A stretch of DNA of 64,000 bases from Desulfospira sp963664655 (GTDB taxonomy: Bacteria; Desulfobacterota; Desulfobacteria; Desulfobacterales; Desulfobacteraceae), in assembly GCA_963664655.2 (NCBI GenBank), contig OY761554.1, positions 992,001-1,056,000 of the forward strand, read 5' to 3'. A program made the translations under genes and the position numbers. A model generated the notes under the pieces. The model was not told where the DNA came from. It saw only the letters and a list, made by a program, of their open reading frames with translations, and ran no database searches. Numbering within the stretch: the stretch's first letter is position 1; the number at the start of each line of letters is the position of its first letter. Positions 34,161-42,429 of this stretch are shown here, piece after piece.

Positions 34161-35081
34161 ATGACCAATACCGCTAAAATAAAAAAAATCACCCTCATGG
34201 GGCTGGTGGCCAATGTTTTACTGTCCCTGGTCAAGCTTGCCATCGGTATCATGGGAAACAGCCAGGCCGTGGTGGCCGATGCCATGCACAGCTTTTCAGA
34301 CACCGCCTCGGACCTGGTGATCCTTTTCGGGGTCAAATACTGGTCCGCCCCGCCGGATTCCGAACACCCCTTTGGCCACGGCAAAATGGAATCCATGGTC
34401 ACCATCATCATTGGGTTTCTGCTCATGGGAACCGCCGCAGGCATTGGCTACACCGCCATCGTTTCTCTGGAGAATCCGGTGCCGTCACACTTAAGCTGGG
34501 GGGTGTTGGTCGCCCCGGTCCTGTCTATCCTTGTCAAGGAATTTCTGTTCAGGATCACGTATAAAACAGGGATAAAAATTCATTCCTCTTCCCTCAAGGC
34601 CAATGCCTGGCACCACCGGACCGATGCCCTGTCTTCCATTCCTGTCCTGGCCGCCGTTGCCGGCTGCCTGATCAACCCTGCCCTGGCCTTTCTGGACCAG
34701 GTGGGCGCTATCCTGGTTTCCGTTTTTATCATAAAGGTCGGGTATGATGTCATGCAGACCGGTGTTGGTGAGCTTTTAGACCAGGGCATGACATCAAAAG
34801 AGCTGGCGGATCTAAAGGGTTTGATTGAAAGAAACCCGGAAGTCAAAGGATTCCATAAAATCAGAACCCGGAAACTAGGGGGGTCTTTTTACGTGGACCT
34901 TCACCTGGAGGTAGACCCAACGCTGACCGTAAAAAGAGGACACGATATTTCAGAAATCGTAAAACAGGCCCTGATGGCGGGCGATGAACGGATCATTGAT
35001 GTAATGATCCACCTGGAACCGGCCCCGGAAAAATGGGGAACGGAAACCGGAAACGGGAGACCGGACGTTTCACATTTTTAG
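34161..35081 (+). CDS. Cation diffusion facilitator (Zn/Fe/Mn efflux)
   Basis: The 306-residue protein has six membrane helices and a cytoplasmic C-terminal domain. The transport site is the DAMHSFSD motif (D40, H43, D47) in helix 2 with HHRTD (H151, D155) in helix 5. A HPFGHGKMES loop follows helix 2, as in the FieF group. The C-terminal domain (about 210-295) contains FYVDLHLEVDPTLTVKRGHD. It exports divalent metal ions in exchange for protons. The last 15 residues (WGTETGNGRPDVSHF) are encoded by a GGAGACC-type repeat, so the original stop was probably replaced. Confidence 0.9.
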   Translation: MTNTAKIKKITLMGLVANVLLSLVKLAIGIMGNSQAVVADAMHSFSDTASDLVILFGVKYWSAPPDSEHPFGHGKMESMVTIIIGFLLMGTAAGIGYTAIVSLENPVPSHLSWGVLVAPVLSILVKEFLFRITYKTGIKIHSSSLKANAWHHRTDALSSIPVLAAVAGCLINPALAFLDQVGAILVSVFIIKVGYDVMQTGVGELLDQGMTSKELADLKGLIERNPEVKGFHKIRTRKLGGSFYVDLHLEVDPTLTVKRGHDISEIVKQALMAGDERIIDVMIHLEPAPEKWGTETGNGRPDVSHF

Positions 35082-35098
35082 GGCTTATGCGCCCGGTA
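35038..35098. repeat. GGAGACC-type repeat overlapping the end of the CDF gene
   Basis: Heptad units GGAAACC, GGAAACG, GGAGACC run through the last codons of the transporter gene into CATTTTTAGGGCTTATGCGC, the common tail of this element. Confidence 0.6.
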
Positions 35099-35107
35099 TT
35101 CGGCCAG

Positions 35108-35797
35108 TTACTTTTTTTCGGTTTTCATTTCTCTGTACCATTCCTCAGAGCCGTATAAATGGTCCATACAGTCCGGACAGAGCCCGTGGCTGAAAGAAAC
35201 CTCGGAATGTTTTTCAATATAAGACTCCAACTGGTTCCAGTATCCTTTGTCGTCACGGATCTTTTTGCACGTGCTGCATACAGGGACCAGGCCTGAAAGA
35301 ACCTTTACTTTTGCCAGGGCTTCTTGAAGCTCCCGGATTAGTCTTTCCCGTTCAACTTCGGCTTTTTTTCGATCGGTAATATCGGTAAGAAACAGGGTTA
35401 CCCCCACAACGCGGCCGTTTTTGCCAACAATTGGATTGTATATATCCTCGTAGTACCGGCGTTCTTTATCAATATCCCCGTATTTTTCTTCAATGGAGAA
35501 TGATTCTCCGGCCAAAGCGCGGTCAAAATTTTTTTTGGCCTTTGCCCGGTCCTCCGGATCTTTTATAAAATCAAGCATGCTTTTTTCCAGGACAATGTCC
35601 ACACCCCAGATTTGCTTCATGGTCCGCCTGTGGTTGTTATTAAAGGCCAGATACCGGTACGCGGTATCAAGGGCGAAAATGATTACATTTTTGGGGCTTT
35701 CAACAATCCCCTCCAGGATGGCATGGGCTTTTTTCACTGATGATAATAATTCGTCCATGTCGTCCATATTTGAAGGTGGTTCCGTTTGACCGTCCAT
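35108..35797 (-). CDS. PAS-domain sensory protein with C-terminal CxxC pairs
   Basis: The 229-residue protein has a PAS domain (about 20-145: VIIFALDTAYRYLAFNNNHR, YYEDIYNPIVGKNGRVVGVT, LFLTDITDRK). A short coiled coil follows (AEVERERLIRELQEALAKVK). The C-terminal module has CSTCKKIRDDKGYWNQLESY and HGLCPDCMDHLYG. The two CxxC pairs could bind a metal. No kinase, cyclase or DNA-binding domain is present, so it probably acts as an adaptor or stand-alone sensor. The start at 35797 is preferred: GGAG lies eight bases upstream, whereas the frame to 35911 adds residues of no known type. Confidence 0.78.
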   Translation of the reverse strand: MDGQTEPPSNMDDMDELLSSVKKAHAILEGIVESPKNVIIFALDTAYRYLAFNNNHRRTMKQIWGVDIVLEKSMLDFIKDPEDRAKAKKNFDRALAGESFSIEEKYGDIDKERRYYEDIYNPIVGKNGRVVGVTLFLTDITDRKKAEVERERLIRELQEALAKVKVLSGLVPVCSTCKKIRDDKGYWNQLESYIEKHSEVSFSHGLCPDCMDHLYGSEEWYREMKTEKK

Positions 35798-35939
35798 CTG
35801 CTGATCTCCATGCCCGGGGATTACCTGAAAACAACACGAACGCTGCCGCGAAGGTCCCCTGATGTTCTGTTGATGTTCTGTAAAAATATAGTATGCCGCG
35901 AATATTCTCACATTTCATCGCTCAGGACAATGTAAAAAA

Positions 35940-36000
35940 GGAAAACCGGAGACTGGAAACGGGAGGCCGGACCGTCTGTTTAAAGGAAGGCCGGATAATC
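35940..36000. repeat. GGAGACC-type heptad repeat
   Basis: Units AAAACC, GGAGACT, GGAAACG, GGAGGCC, GGACCG run just upstream of the PAS gene and downstream of the LuxR gene. The conserved tail is not evident in this copy. Confidence 0.5.
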
Positions 36001-36007
36001 CGGCCCC

Positions 36008-37117
36008 TTATTCACACATACGTTCCCTTAGCGTCCTGCGGTAAATGGCATTGGAAAGGGTCTCGGTTCTGCCGGATGCGCCCAGTTTTTCCGAAGCATT
36101 TTTTAAATGCTTTTTTACGGTGACTTCGGCAATATTCATGGCAAGGGAAATCTGTCGGTTGGAATAGCCCAAAGAGAGATAGGAAATGGCCTCCACCTCT
36201 TTGGAACTCAGCCCGTCTTTTAAGAGGAGATCAAAACCATGCCGGCGCTGATGGGGCCGAAGCCAGACGACCAGGGCAATTTTTTGCTGTTTCACTGCTA
36301 CAGCATGGGCCTTGATTACCAGATCCATATCCGGAAGACGCCAGCCCATAGTCCAGGGGCCGGTGCCAAGGGCCACCGTTCCCTGTGGTGCCGCCACACC
36401 CCGGATCCATGCCAGGATCTCTTCGGGTATGGTTTTCCATGGTGTTCTTGTAAAATGCCGTTTTAAAAACACCTCTGTCTCCAGGGGCAGATCGATCATG
36501 TTCAATTGATTGTCCAGGCTGAAATAAAGGCTTTTCTGACTTTTGCAAAGCACTTCAAGGGCGGCTCGTTTTAAATCAAACTCTGAGTAAAGGATCATGG
36601 TGTGTGACAGCGACAGGAGAAAAGGGCTTAAATAGCGCATCATCTCGTTTTCGGTCCGTGTAAACTCCAAGTCTTCATCCGCTCTGTAAAAAGCGATGCC
36701 TGAATCCACCGAGTCTGTTTTGGCACTGTGAAAAGCCATAACTTGGGAGGTATCCGTATATTTTTTGGTCACCTCATAGACAAAGGCCTCTTCATCACTT
36801 CCCTGGTAATCTTTTGGAGAGAAAATACAGATGTTTCCCACCGGGCTTTCCAGCGACCGGACCCTGACTTTATCATAGGGCATGATTTCCCGGTATTTCT
36901 CATTCCAGTCAAAGGGCAGATCCGGGTTGGTCACAATGTGATAGGCATTGTCAGAATTGGTAAAGGTATACATCCCCATCCAGTCCACATGAAACAATGT
37001 CTTTACGGCTGACTCCAGAATCGCCGGAAATTCATTGTAATTATGGATATCAGGCATGCTCTTATAAAGTGATCTGAGCGTATCGCTGACTTTCGCCTTA
37101 AGGGTATTTGAAATCAT
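36008..37117 (-). CDS. LuxR-family transcription regulator
   Basis: The 369-residue protein ends in a LuxR/GerE helix-turn-helix (about 300-365: LSSKEVEAISYLSLGYSNRQ, ISLAMNIAEVTVKKHLKNAS, EKLGASGRTETLSNAIYRR). The first 280 residues look like a GAF-type or autoinducer-like sensor domain (FHVDWMGMYTFTNSDNAYHI), but I cannot assign a ligand. No receiver domain is present, so control is probably by small-molecule binding. The start at 37117 (MISNTLKAK) is preferred to 37264, whose extra residues are unlike protein. The neighbouring VPVP-CTERM gene is divergent and is a possible target, by position only. Confidence 0.82.
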   Translation of the reverse strand: MISNTLKAKVSDTLRSLYKSMPDIHNYNEFPAILESAVKTLFHVDWMGMYTFTNSDNAYHIVTNPDLPFDWNEKYREIMPYDKVRVRSLESPVGNICIFSPKDYQGSDEEAFVYEVTKKYTDTSQVMAFHSAKTDSVDSGIAFYRADEDLEFTRTENEMMRYLSPFLLSLSHTMILYSEFDLKRAALEVLCKSQKSLYFSLDNQLNMIDLPLETEVFLKRHFTRTPWKTIPEEILAWIRGVAAPQGTVALGTGPWTMGWRLPDMDLVIKAHAVAVKQQKIALVVWLRPHQRRHGFDLLLKDGLSSKEVEAISYLSLGYSNRQISLAMNIAEVTVKKHLKNASEKLGASGRTETLSNAIYRRTLRERMCE

Positions 37118-37535
37118 GGATAAAAATTTTTTCCGGTTTACTCCCAATTTGCCGAAACAGCCCGCTGGTAATTGTCCAGTCGAGACCTTTTCCGCAAAGC
37201 ATGCCAACCGTTGGAGCCTGGGATCGGCTCTAAACCCGCCGCCGGATTCCCCCAAGCCTGACACCCGGTGTTATTATATAAAAAAATTTGACTTTCCGCC
37301 GTTTCAAACTCCCGCAAACCAAAAAAACATATTTTGTTCACATTCTCCCCTGTTCAAACACGGGCAGGGGCTTTGGCGGCTTATCTTTTTTATGCTGCGG
37401 TCAGGCCGGCAAAAAAGGTATCCTTTTGGATACTTTCCAATGGGAATCCCCCAACGGTAAATTGTCTACCGTATAATCGGCATTCAGCCGGTTGTAAAAA
37501 TAATGGTTTAATCGTTTTTTAAAGGAGAAATGATC
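37118..37535. other. Divergent intergenic region, LuxR gene and PEP-CTERM gene
   Basis: About 420 bases. It contains a small perfect hairpin GTATCC-TTTT-GGATAC (about 37417-37432) and a TATAAT near 37471 without a clear -35. AAAGGAGA at 37521-37528 is the ribosome site for the gene at 37536. Promoters for both genes should be here. Confidence 0.45.
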
Positions 37536-38297
37536 ATGAAGCATATTGTTAAAACCGTTTTTGCCGCCGTTTTTCTTATTTTGACCGCAGGCAGTGCCCA
37601 GGCGGCGACAACCGCCTGGGTTGCCGTCTGGTCGGATTACAGGGATTATGAGACAGGGGATGACCGGTATTCCACATCGGTGAGTTGGGATATCACAGGC
37701 CTTGGGGACCTTACCATTGAAAGCATAACGGTAACACTGAGCGGCACCAGTCATGACGGAACGTATAATCTGGATGTGGACGGCGTGTCCGATGGCGTGG
37801 TATCCTATTTCATCGCTTTGGGAAAAACCAGTCTGTCGTCAGCATATAATATTTCAGAGTGGGCGGGCGACTACGATTTTGAACTGACCTTATCTGACGG
37901 AAGCACGCTCACCGATACCATTACCCGGGCCACCTCTCAATTAAGCTTTTTAGCCGTTCCGGTGTCAACGGTTTCAGGTGACATCCTCAGCTGGGCGGAT
38001 GTGGGGGCAGATTATTATAAGTTAAGGCTGCTGGATGATACCGGTGAAATCATTTATCAATTCAATGTGGCGGGTTCGACAACATCTTATGATCTTACCG
38101 GGCTGATTGATGAGGTTGATGCCGGAACCTACACCCTTAGGCTTGAAGCCAGGGCAGATGATGATGAGGGCTATCTTCGGACCCGGTCCGCTTATTTCAG
38201 TACGATCACCGTCGGGGCCGTCCCTGTTCCAGGAACAGCCCTTCTGCTTGGCGCCGGACTCCTTGGGCTGACGGGTCTTCGGTCCAGGAAAAAATAA
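37536..38297 (+). CDS. VPVP-type PEP-CTERM exported protein
   Basis: The 253-residue precursor has a signal peptide (KHIVKTVFAAVFLILTAG, AQA) and a C-terminal sorting tail VPVPGTALLLGAGLLGLTG plus LRSRKK. The interior resembles fibronectin-type III-like strands (about 30-130 and 140-225, the latter with ILSWADVGADYYKLRLLDDT and AGTYTLRLEARAD). Unlike the pair at 6.9-8.5 kb the tail has the canonical G after VPVP. It should be sorted by an exosortase-type system encoded elsewhere. The second ATG (37536) is chosen for its eight-base spacing from AGGAG. A LuxR regulator is divergent. Confidence 0.82.
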   Translation: MKHIVKTVFAAVFLILTAGSAQAATTAWVAVWSDYRDYETGDDRYSTSVSWDITGLGDLTIESITVTLSGTSHDGTYNLDVDGVSDGVVSYFIALGKTSLSSAYNISEWAGDYDFELTLSDGSTLTDTITRATSQLSFLAVPVSTVSGDILSWADVGADYYKLRLLDDTGEIIYQFNVAGSTTSYDLTGLIDEVDAGTYTLRLEARADDDEGYLRTRSAYFSTITVGAVPVPGTALLLGAGLLGLTGLRSRKK

Positions 38298-38331
38298 TTC
38301 AAAGCCCCATAAGCGCCGGAACCAAAACCCT

Positions 38332-38368
38332 GTGTCTGGGCGGCTCGCCGGAGGAGCCGCCCAGACAC
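38332..38368. terminator. Strong hairpin between convergent genes
   Basis: A 15-bp perfect stem (GTGTCTGGGCGGCTC at 38332-38346 with 38354-38368) lies between the PEP-CTERM gene and dctM of TRAP system 2. A TTTT follows on the minus strand a few bases after the stem; no T run follows on the plus strand. It is probably a terminator, more for the minus strand. Confidence 0.55.
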
Positions 38369-38435
38369 TGAAGAACGCTGTAGCGACTTTACCGCGACCG
38401 GACTGTAACGCAGCAGATGAGGCACTGCTGGACAG

Positions 38436-39713
38436 TTACAGAAAAATCAGGCTTAAACCCGGCCAGTAGGTGATGATGATGACCGACAGCAGCAGGACCA
38501 GCATAAAGGGAATGGTGGCCCGGTAAATGTCCATAATGGGCTTGTTGAACCGGTAGCCGGCGATAAACAGGTTCATGCCCACGGGCGGGGTGAAATAGCC
38601 GATCTGCATGTTGGCAAGAAAAATAATCCCTAAGTGAACCGGGTGGATGCCGTATTCCACGGCCACGGGCAGCATCAGGGGGACCATGATGATAATGGCT
38701 GAAAAGATATCCAGCATGGCCCCTAAGACCAGCAGAAAAATATTAAGCAGCACCAGAAAGAGCAGCTTTCCCTCCACAAAGGTCCGGCAAAGCGTAAACA
38801 GCTTCATGGGGGCTTCAGCGTCAATCAAAAAATTGGTAAAGGCAAGGGAAACCCCGAGAATCAGCAAAATGCCGCCCACCATGATCATGGACTCCCGGAT
38901 AATGTCCATAAGCTTTTGAAGGCCGATTTCCCTGTAAATAAACATCTCCACGATCAGCACATACATGGCGGTGACGGCCGCGGCTTCGGACACGGCAAAA
39001 TACCCGGAGTAAATCCCGAAAAACACGAACACGGGCAGGGGGATCTCCCAGATGGATTCCCTGACCGCCGCTTTGATTTTACCCAGGGAAAAAGGGGTCA
39101 GGGGAACGGGATGTTTCCGGTTGGACCAGACCGACCAGGCCGACAGCATGCCGATCATGAGAAGGGCCGGAAGGATGCCGGCGATAAACAAATCCTCAAT
39201 CCGGATCCGGGCCCCGGTACTCATCTGCTGGGCAATGATTCCGTAAAGAATCAGGGGAAGGGACGGGGGAAGCAAAAGCCCCAGGCTTCCGGAAGTGGTG
39301 ACCAGCCCCAGGCTGAAATCATCGCCGTACCCGGTCTGCTTTAAGGCCGGATACAGCAGCGCCCCGATGGCCACAATGGTCACCCCGGACGCCCCGGTAA
39401 ACGCCGTAAAAAAAGCGCAGACCACAAAGGCCACAACGGCAAGGCCGCCGGGCATCCAGCCCAGAAAGGCCTGGGTCAGCCGGACCAGCCGCTTTGAGGT
39501 GCCGCTTTCGCCCAGGATGTATCCGGCAAACGTGAACAGCGGCAACGCCAGCAGGATGGGGGTATCGGCGATGCGGTAAAGCTCAATGGCCATGACCGAT
39601 AAATCCACATCGCTGAAATAAAAGCCGGTCATGGCGGCTGCGGCAATCACCGTAAACAGCGGCGCCCCTAAAAAGGCGGCCAGAATAATCATTCCTGAAA
39701 TCAGATAGATCAT
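38436..39713 (-). CDS. dctM: TRAP transporter large membrane subunit (system 2)
   Basis: The 425-residue protein is a 12-helix DctM. Signatures are TPILLALPLFTFAGYILGES, AFLGWMPGGLAVVAFVVCAF, TAFTGASGVTIVAIGALLYP, TSGSLGLLLPPSLPLILYG and MQIGYFTPPVGMNLFIAGYR. It forms the ion-coupled transport channel with the DctQ encoded just upstream; its ATG (39713) overlaps the dctQ stop. The sequence differs clearly from the system 1 DctM, so the two systems are not recent duplicates. It is the last gene of the tatT-dctP-dctQ-dctM operon. Confidence 0.93.
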   Translation of the reverse strand: MIYLISGMIILAAFLGAPLFTVIAAAAMTGFYFSDVDLSVMAIELYRIADTPILLALPLFTFAGYILGESGTSKRLVRLTQAFLGWMPGGLAVVAFVVCAFFTAFTGASGVTIVAIGALLYPALKQTGYGDDFSLGLVTTSGSLGLLLPPSLPLILYGIIAQQMSTGARIRIEDLFIAGILPALLMIGMLSAWSVWSNRKHPVPLTPFSLGKIKAAVRESIWEIPLPVFVFFGIYSGYFAVSEAAAVTAMYVLIVEMFIYREIGLQKLMDIIRESMIMVGGILLILGVSLAFTNFLIDAEAPMKLFTLCRTFVEGKLLFLVLLNIFLLVLGAMLDIFSAIIIMVPLMLPVAVEYGIHPVHLGIIFLANMQIGYFTPPVGMNLFIAGYRFNKPIMDIYRATIPFMLVLLLSVIIITYWPGLSLIFL

Positions 39714-40261
39714 GGGCGGTTTGAAGAAAAATAGGTCATCAAATGATCTGCACAAAAGGCCGTGTACCTTAAACACATGACCAGAAATGCAATGGGAATA
39801 ATGCTTTCACAGGCCCAGGCCGGAACCCGGCCAAAGGCCATATACCCATCTGCCATTTCCATTCTCACAAAGACAAAGCTGTGCCAGGCCAGCAAAAAAG
39901 TTACCCCTGCGGTAAACAGATGGATAAACAGGGTGGTGAACTGTTTGGCAGCAGACGGCAGATACCGGCTGATCACATCAATGCGGATGTGATTGTCATT
40001 GCGTGACGCGGCCATGGCCCCGGCCAGGCCGATCCAGAGAACCAGGACCCGGATCAGGGAATCCCCCCAGAGGATACCGGCATCCATGCCATTCCTTAAA
40101 AAAATCTGCACCACGGCAAGGCCAATCATCCCGATCAGCAGGCTGACCAGAACCGTGTCTTCAATTTTTTTAAAAAAAATGGCGGCCAGGAAAAAAATCC
40201 CTTCTTTTTTTCCGGAAAGATAACGGGTGCCCGGGGGCCGGTTTTTCAGGCTATCAGTCAT
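39710..40261 (-). CDS. dctQ: TRAP transporter small membrane subunit (system 2)
   Basis: The 183-residue protein has four membrane helices (for example DTVLVSLLIGMIGLAVVQIF, LIRVLVLWIGLAGAMAAS and FTTLFIHLFTAGVTFLLAW) with the DctQ-type segment ASRNDNHIRIDVISRYLP. The basic N-terminus of about 40 residues is longer than usual. The start at 40261 overlaps the dctP stop by eight bases, and the stop overlaps the dctM start. A longer frame to 40336 lies inside dctP and is rejected. Confidence 0.9.
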   Translation of the reverse strand: MTDSLKNRPPGTRYLSGKKEGIFFLAAIFFKKIEDTVLVSLLIGMIGLAVVQIFLRNGMDAGILWGDSLIRVLVLWIGLAGAMAASRNDNHIRIDVISRYLPSAAKQFTTLFIHLFTAGVTFLLAWHSFVFVRMEMADGYMAFGRVPAWACESIIPIAFLVMCLRYTAFCADHLMTYFSSNRP

Positions 40262-41279
40262 TCTCTTTAAATTTGCCGGTGCGGTATTCGGCCAGGAGCC
40301 GGTCCATTTTATCCACCACATCCTCGGGCAGGACACCGGATTCTTTCATTTTATCCGAGGCTTTATCCGCCGTCTGCTGCCATTCTTCCAGATCTTTCCC
40401 GCTGGGGGAAAGAAACTCTATTCCCCTTTGTTTCAAGACGTCAGACGCATTGATGTCATCTTCCCGGTTCCGGACATCAATTTCTTTGCAGGCCTTTGTC
40501 ATGATCCGGGTAACAATCTCCCGGTCCGGCTCATTGATTTTCATAAATTTTTTCTTGTCAATGGCCATTACCCCGTAAAGATAAATCAAAGGGATGTCGG
40601 TCAGATAACTGACCTGGGTGTGCCACTGAAGCACCACCGCCCCCACAGGAGAGGTGCCCACCGTGTCTATAAGGCCGGACTGAAGTCCGGTTCTCACATC
40701 GGACAGGGGCAGCGGAATCGGGTTGATGTGAAAAATTTCAACCACATCCATGGTGAGCTTGTCATTGTCCGGAACCCAGACCTTCCGGCCCGCAAGGTCG
40801 GACAGGGTTTTAACCGGCTTTTGGGACATGATATAGGAAAACCCGCCGCCAATAATGCCGAAGGTCACAAACCCGGCATCGTAAAGGCCGTCCACGATGA
40901 ATTGGTCCATGTGCTTGCGGACATAATCCACTTCCTTCTGGTTCCGGAATTTCATGGGCTGGGCATAGATCTGGTTGGCCGGAAAGAACTTGGCCAGGCT
41001 GCCGCCCACCACGGCCCCGCCCTGGAGCTGGCCGGCCCTGATTTTCCGAAGCACGGCATTGTCGTTTCCCATGACCCCGCCCGGGTAAAATTTAAAATTC
41101 ACCCTGTTTTCGGTTTCTTTGGCCACCATCTTCGTCCCCTGGCGCATCTTTTCCATCCACATGGAGCCTTCCGGCGAAAGGGTGGCGATTTTCAGGGTGG
41201 TTCCCCAGGCGGCTGAAACAGTTAAAAACACCAGCCCCCAGAAAACGGCCAGGGGAATTGCATATGATTTGGTTCGCAT
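40254..41279 (-). CDS. dctP: TRAP transporter substrate-binding protein (system 2)
   Basis: The 341-residue precursor has a signal peptide (RTKSYAIPLAVFWGLVFL, TVSAAWG) and a DctP fold: LKIATLSPEGSMWMEKMRQG, FKFYPGGVMGNDNAVLRKIR, DLAGRKVWVPDNDKLT and LQSGLIDTVGTSPVGAVVLQ. The usual substrate arginine region (KVWVP) has W where many DctPs have R, so the ligand may not be a simple monocarboxylate. GGAGAAATAGA precedes the ATG at 41279. It sits directly behind a TatT-type lipoprotein, as in tetratricopeptide-associated TRAP systems. Confidence 0.9.
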   Translation of the reverse strand: MRTKSYAIPLAVFWGLVFLTVSAAWGTTLKIATLSPEGSMWMEKMRQGTKMVAKETENRVNFKFYPGGVMGNDNAVLRKIRAGQLQGGAVVGGSLAKFFPANQIYAQPMKFRNQKEVDYVRKHMDQFIVDGLYDAGFVTFGIIGGGFSYIMSQKPVKTLSDLAGRKVWVPDNDKLTMDVVEIFHINPIPLPLSDVRTGLQSGLIDTVGTSPVGAVVLQWHTQVSYLTDIPLIYLYGVMAIDKKKFMKINEPDREIVTRIMTKACKEIDVRNREDDINASDVLKQRGIEFLSPSGKDLEEWQQTADKASDKMKESGVLPEDVVDKMDRLLAEYRTGKFKEND

Positions 41280-41309
41280 TCTATTTCTCCAGATTGAAAA
41301 ATCCATTTT

Positions 41310-42197
41310 TCAAAAATAGTCATCTGCCTGATCCAGAAGCACCTTGGCCCGGGTCTGGGCATACGTATTGACCAGGGTCTGGCCGGGAACCACCGGGTCT
41401 GTATCCAGGACCTCTTTTAACAGCCGGTCGTGAAGCGCCCGCTCAAACATCGTCCGGGCGTAAAACTGGGCATACATGACCTTGGCCATAAGGTTTTTCC
41501 CCTTTGACAGGGCAATGGCTTTTTCAAAGTACGCCTTTCCCTGCTCGGGCTTTCCGCCCAAGGCCGGGGGCAGGAAGGTGGCCAGGGTGCCAAGGTACAG
41601 GTAGGCGGCCCCGTCCCGGTAAGTTTCATCCAGCCGGGTCACCTTGGCCATGATATCTTCAATCCGGGAGATATCGGCCAGGGCATTGAAATCGTCTTTT
41701 CTGGCCATGATCCAGCCGGCCCAGGCGCTGCCTGCGGCAAACAAGGGCAGAATATCCTTTTTTTTCATGGCCTCAATGTGCGCCTTGAACTCGGGGTATG
41801 GGGCGTCTTTCAGGCCGCAGGCGCTTTTTTGAGAGGCGCAGACCGCCCTTAAGGCATAATCCAGGGCCTTGGCTGTAATCTTTTTATGCCGGTCCGGGTC
41901 CTTGACAAACACATCCCCATAGGCCGTGTACAGCATGGCGGCCGTGGACAGCATCTCTCCGGAATCCGGATCATTGCTGATCAGGCCGTCGATCATGAGC
42001 AGGTAGGCCGGGGCCCCTGCTTTAACCATGGCAAGATCATCGTTGTTGACAATGGCATCGGACAGGCCGGACATCATCTTAGATTTGACGGAACAGCCCT
42101 GGATCAGCAGTGCGCCCGCCACCAGGCCGGCCAGAAAAATCTTAGGCAACAACCAGGAATTTAAACCGTTCTGCTCCCTTTTTTGAATGGCTTTCAT
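41310..42197 (-). CDS. TatT-like TPR lipoprotein of a TRAP transporter
   Basis: The 295-residue precursor has a lipoprotein signal ending LLIQGC. The helical repeat region is typical of the TRAP TatT component family: GLSDAIVNNDDLAMVKAGAP, YLLMIDGLISNDPDSGEML, MLYTAYGDVFVKDPDRHKKI and TLATFLPPALGGKPEQGKAY. In Treponema pallidum TatT forms a trimer that binds the substrate-binding protein. Here it is the first gene of an operon with dctP, dctQ and dctM, fitting that model. The start at 42197 (MKAIQKREQ) is preferred to 42266; neither has a strong ribosome site. Confidence 0.85.
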   Translation of the reverse strand: MKAIQKREQNGLNSWLLPKIFLAGLVAGALLIQGCSVKSKMMSGLSDAIVNNDDLAMVKAGAPAYLLMIDGLISNDPDSGEMLSTAAMLYTAYGDVFVKDPDRHKKITAKALDYALRAVCASQKSACGLKDAPYPEFKAHIEAMKKKDILPLFAAGSAWAGWIMARKDDFNALADISRIEDIMAKVTRLDETYRDGAAYLYLGTLATFLPPALGGKPEQGKAYFEKAIALSKGKNLMAKVMYAQFYARTMFERALHDRLLKEVLDTDPVVPGQTLVNTYAQTRAKVLLDQADDYF

Positions 42198-42429
42198 AGC
42201 CCGAAAACTAACCTGTTTACAGCAAAATTGCAACCGGGTTTCCCCTGGCCGGAACTTTCCTAGCAAAGATCTAAAAAAGTCTGAGTACTTTTTCCATAAA
42301 TCAATGGGTTTAGTGGTGTAATATTCCTGAAATCAGGGTATAATGCGGAAAACAAAGTAAAATGGCCGATTTAAAGCAAACACAGGGGGAATGTTTGAAT
42401 CCGGCATGGCTTTAGAAGGATGGATACCA

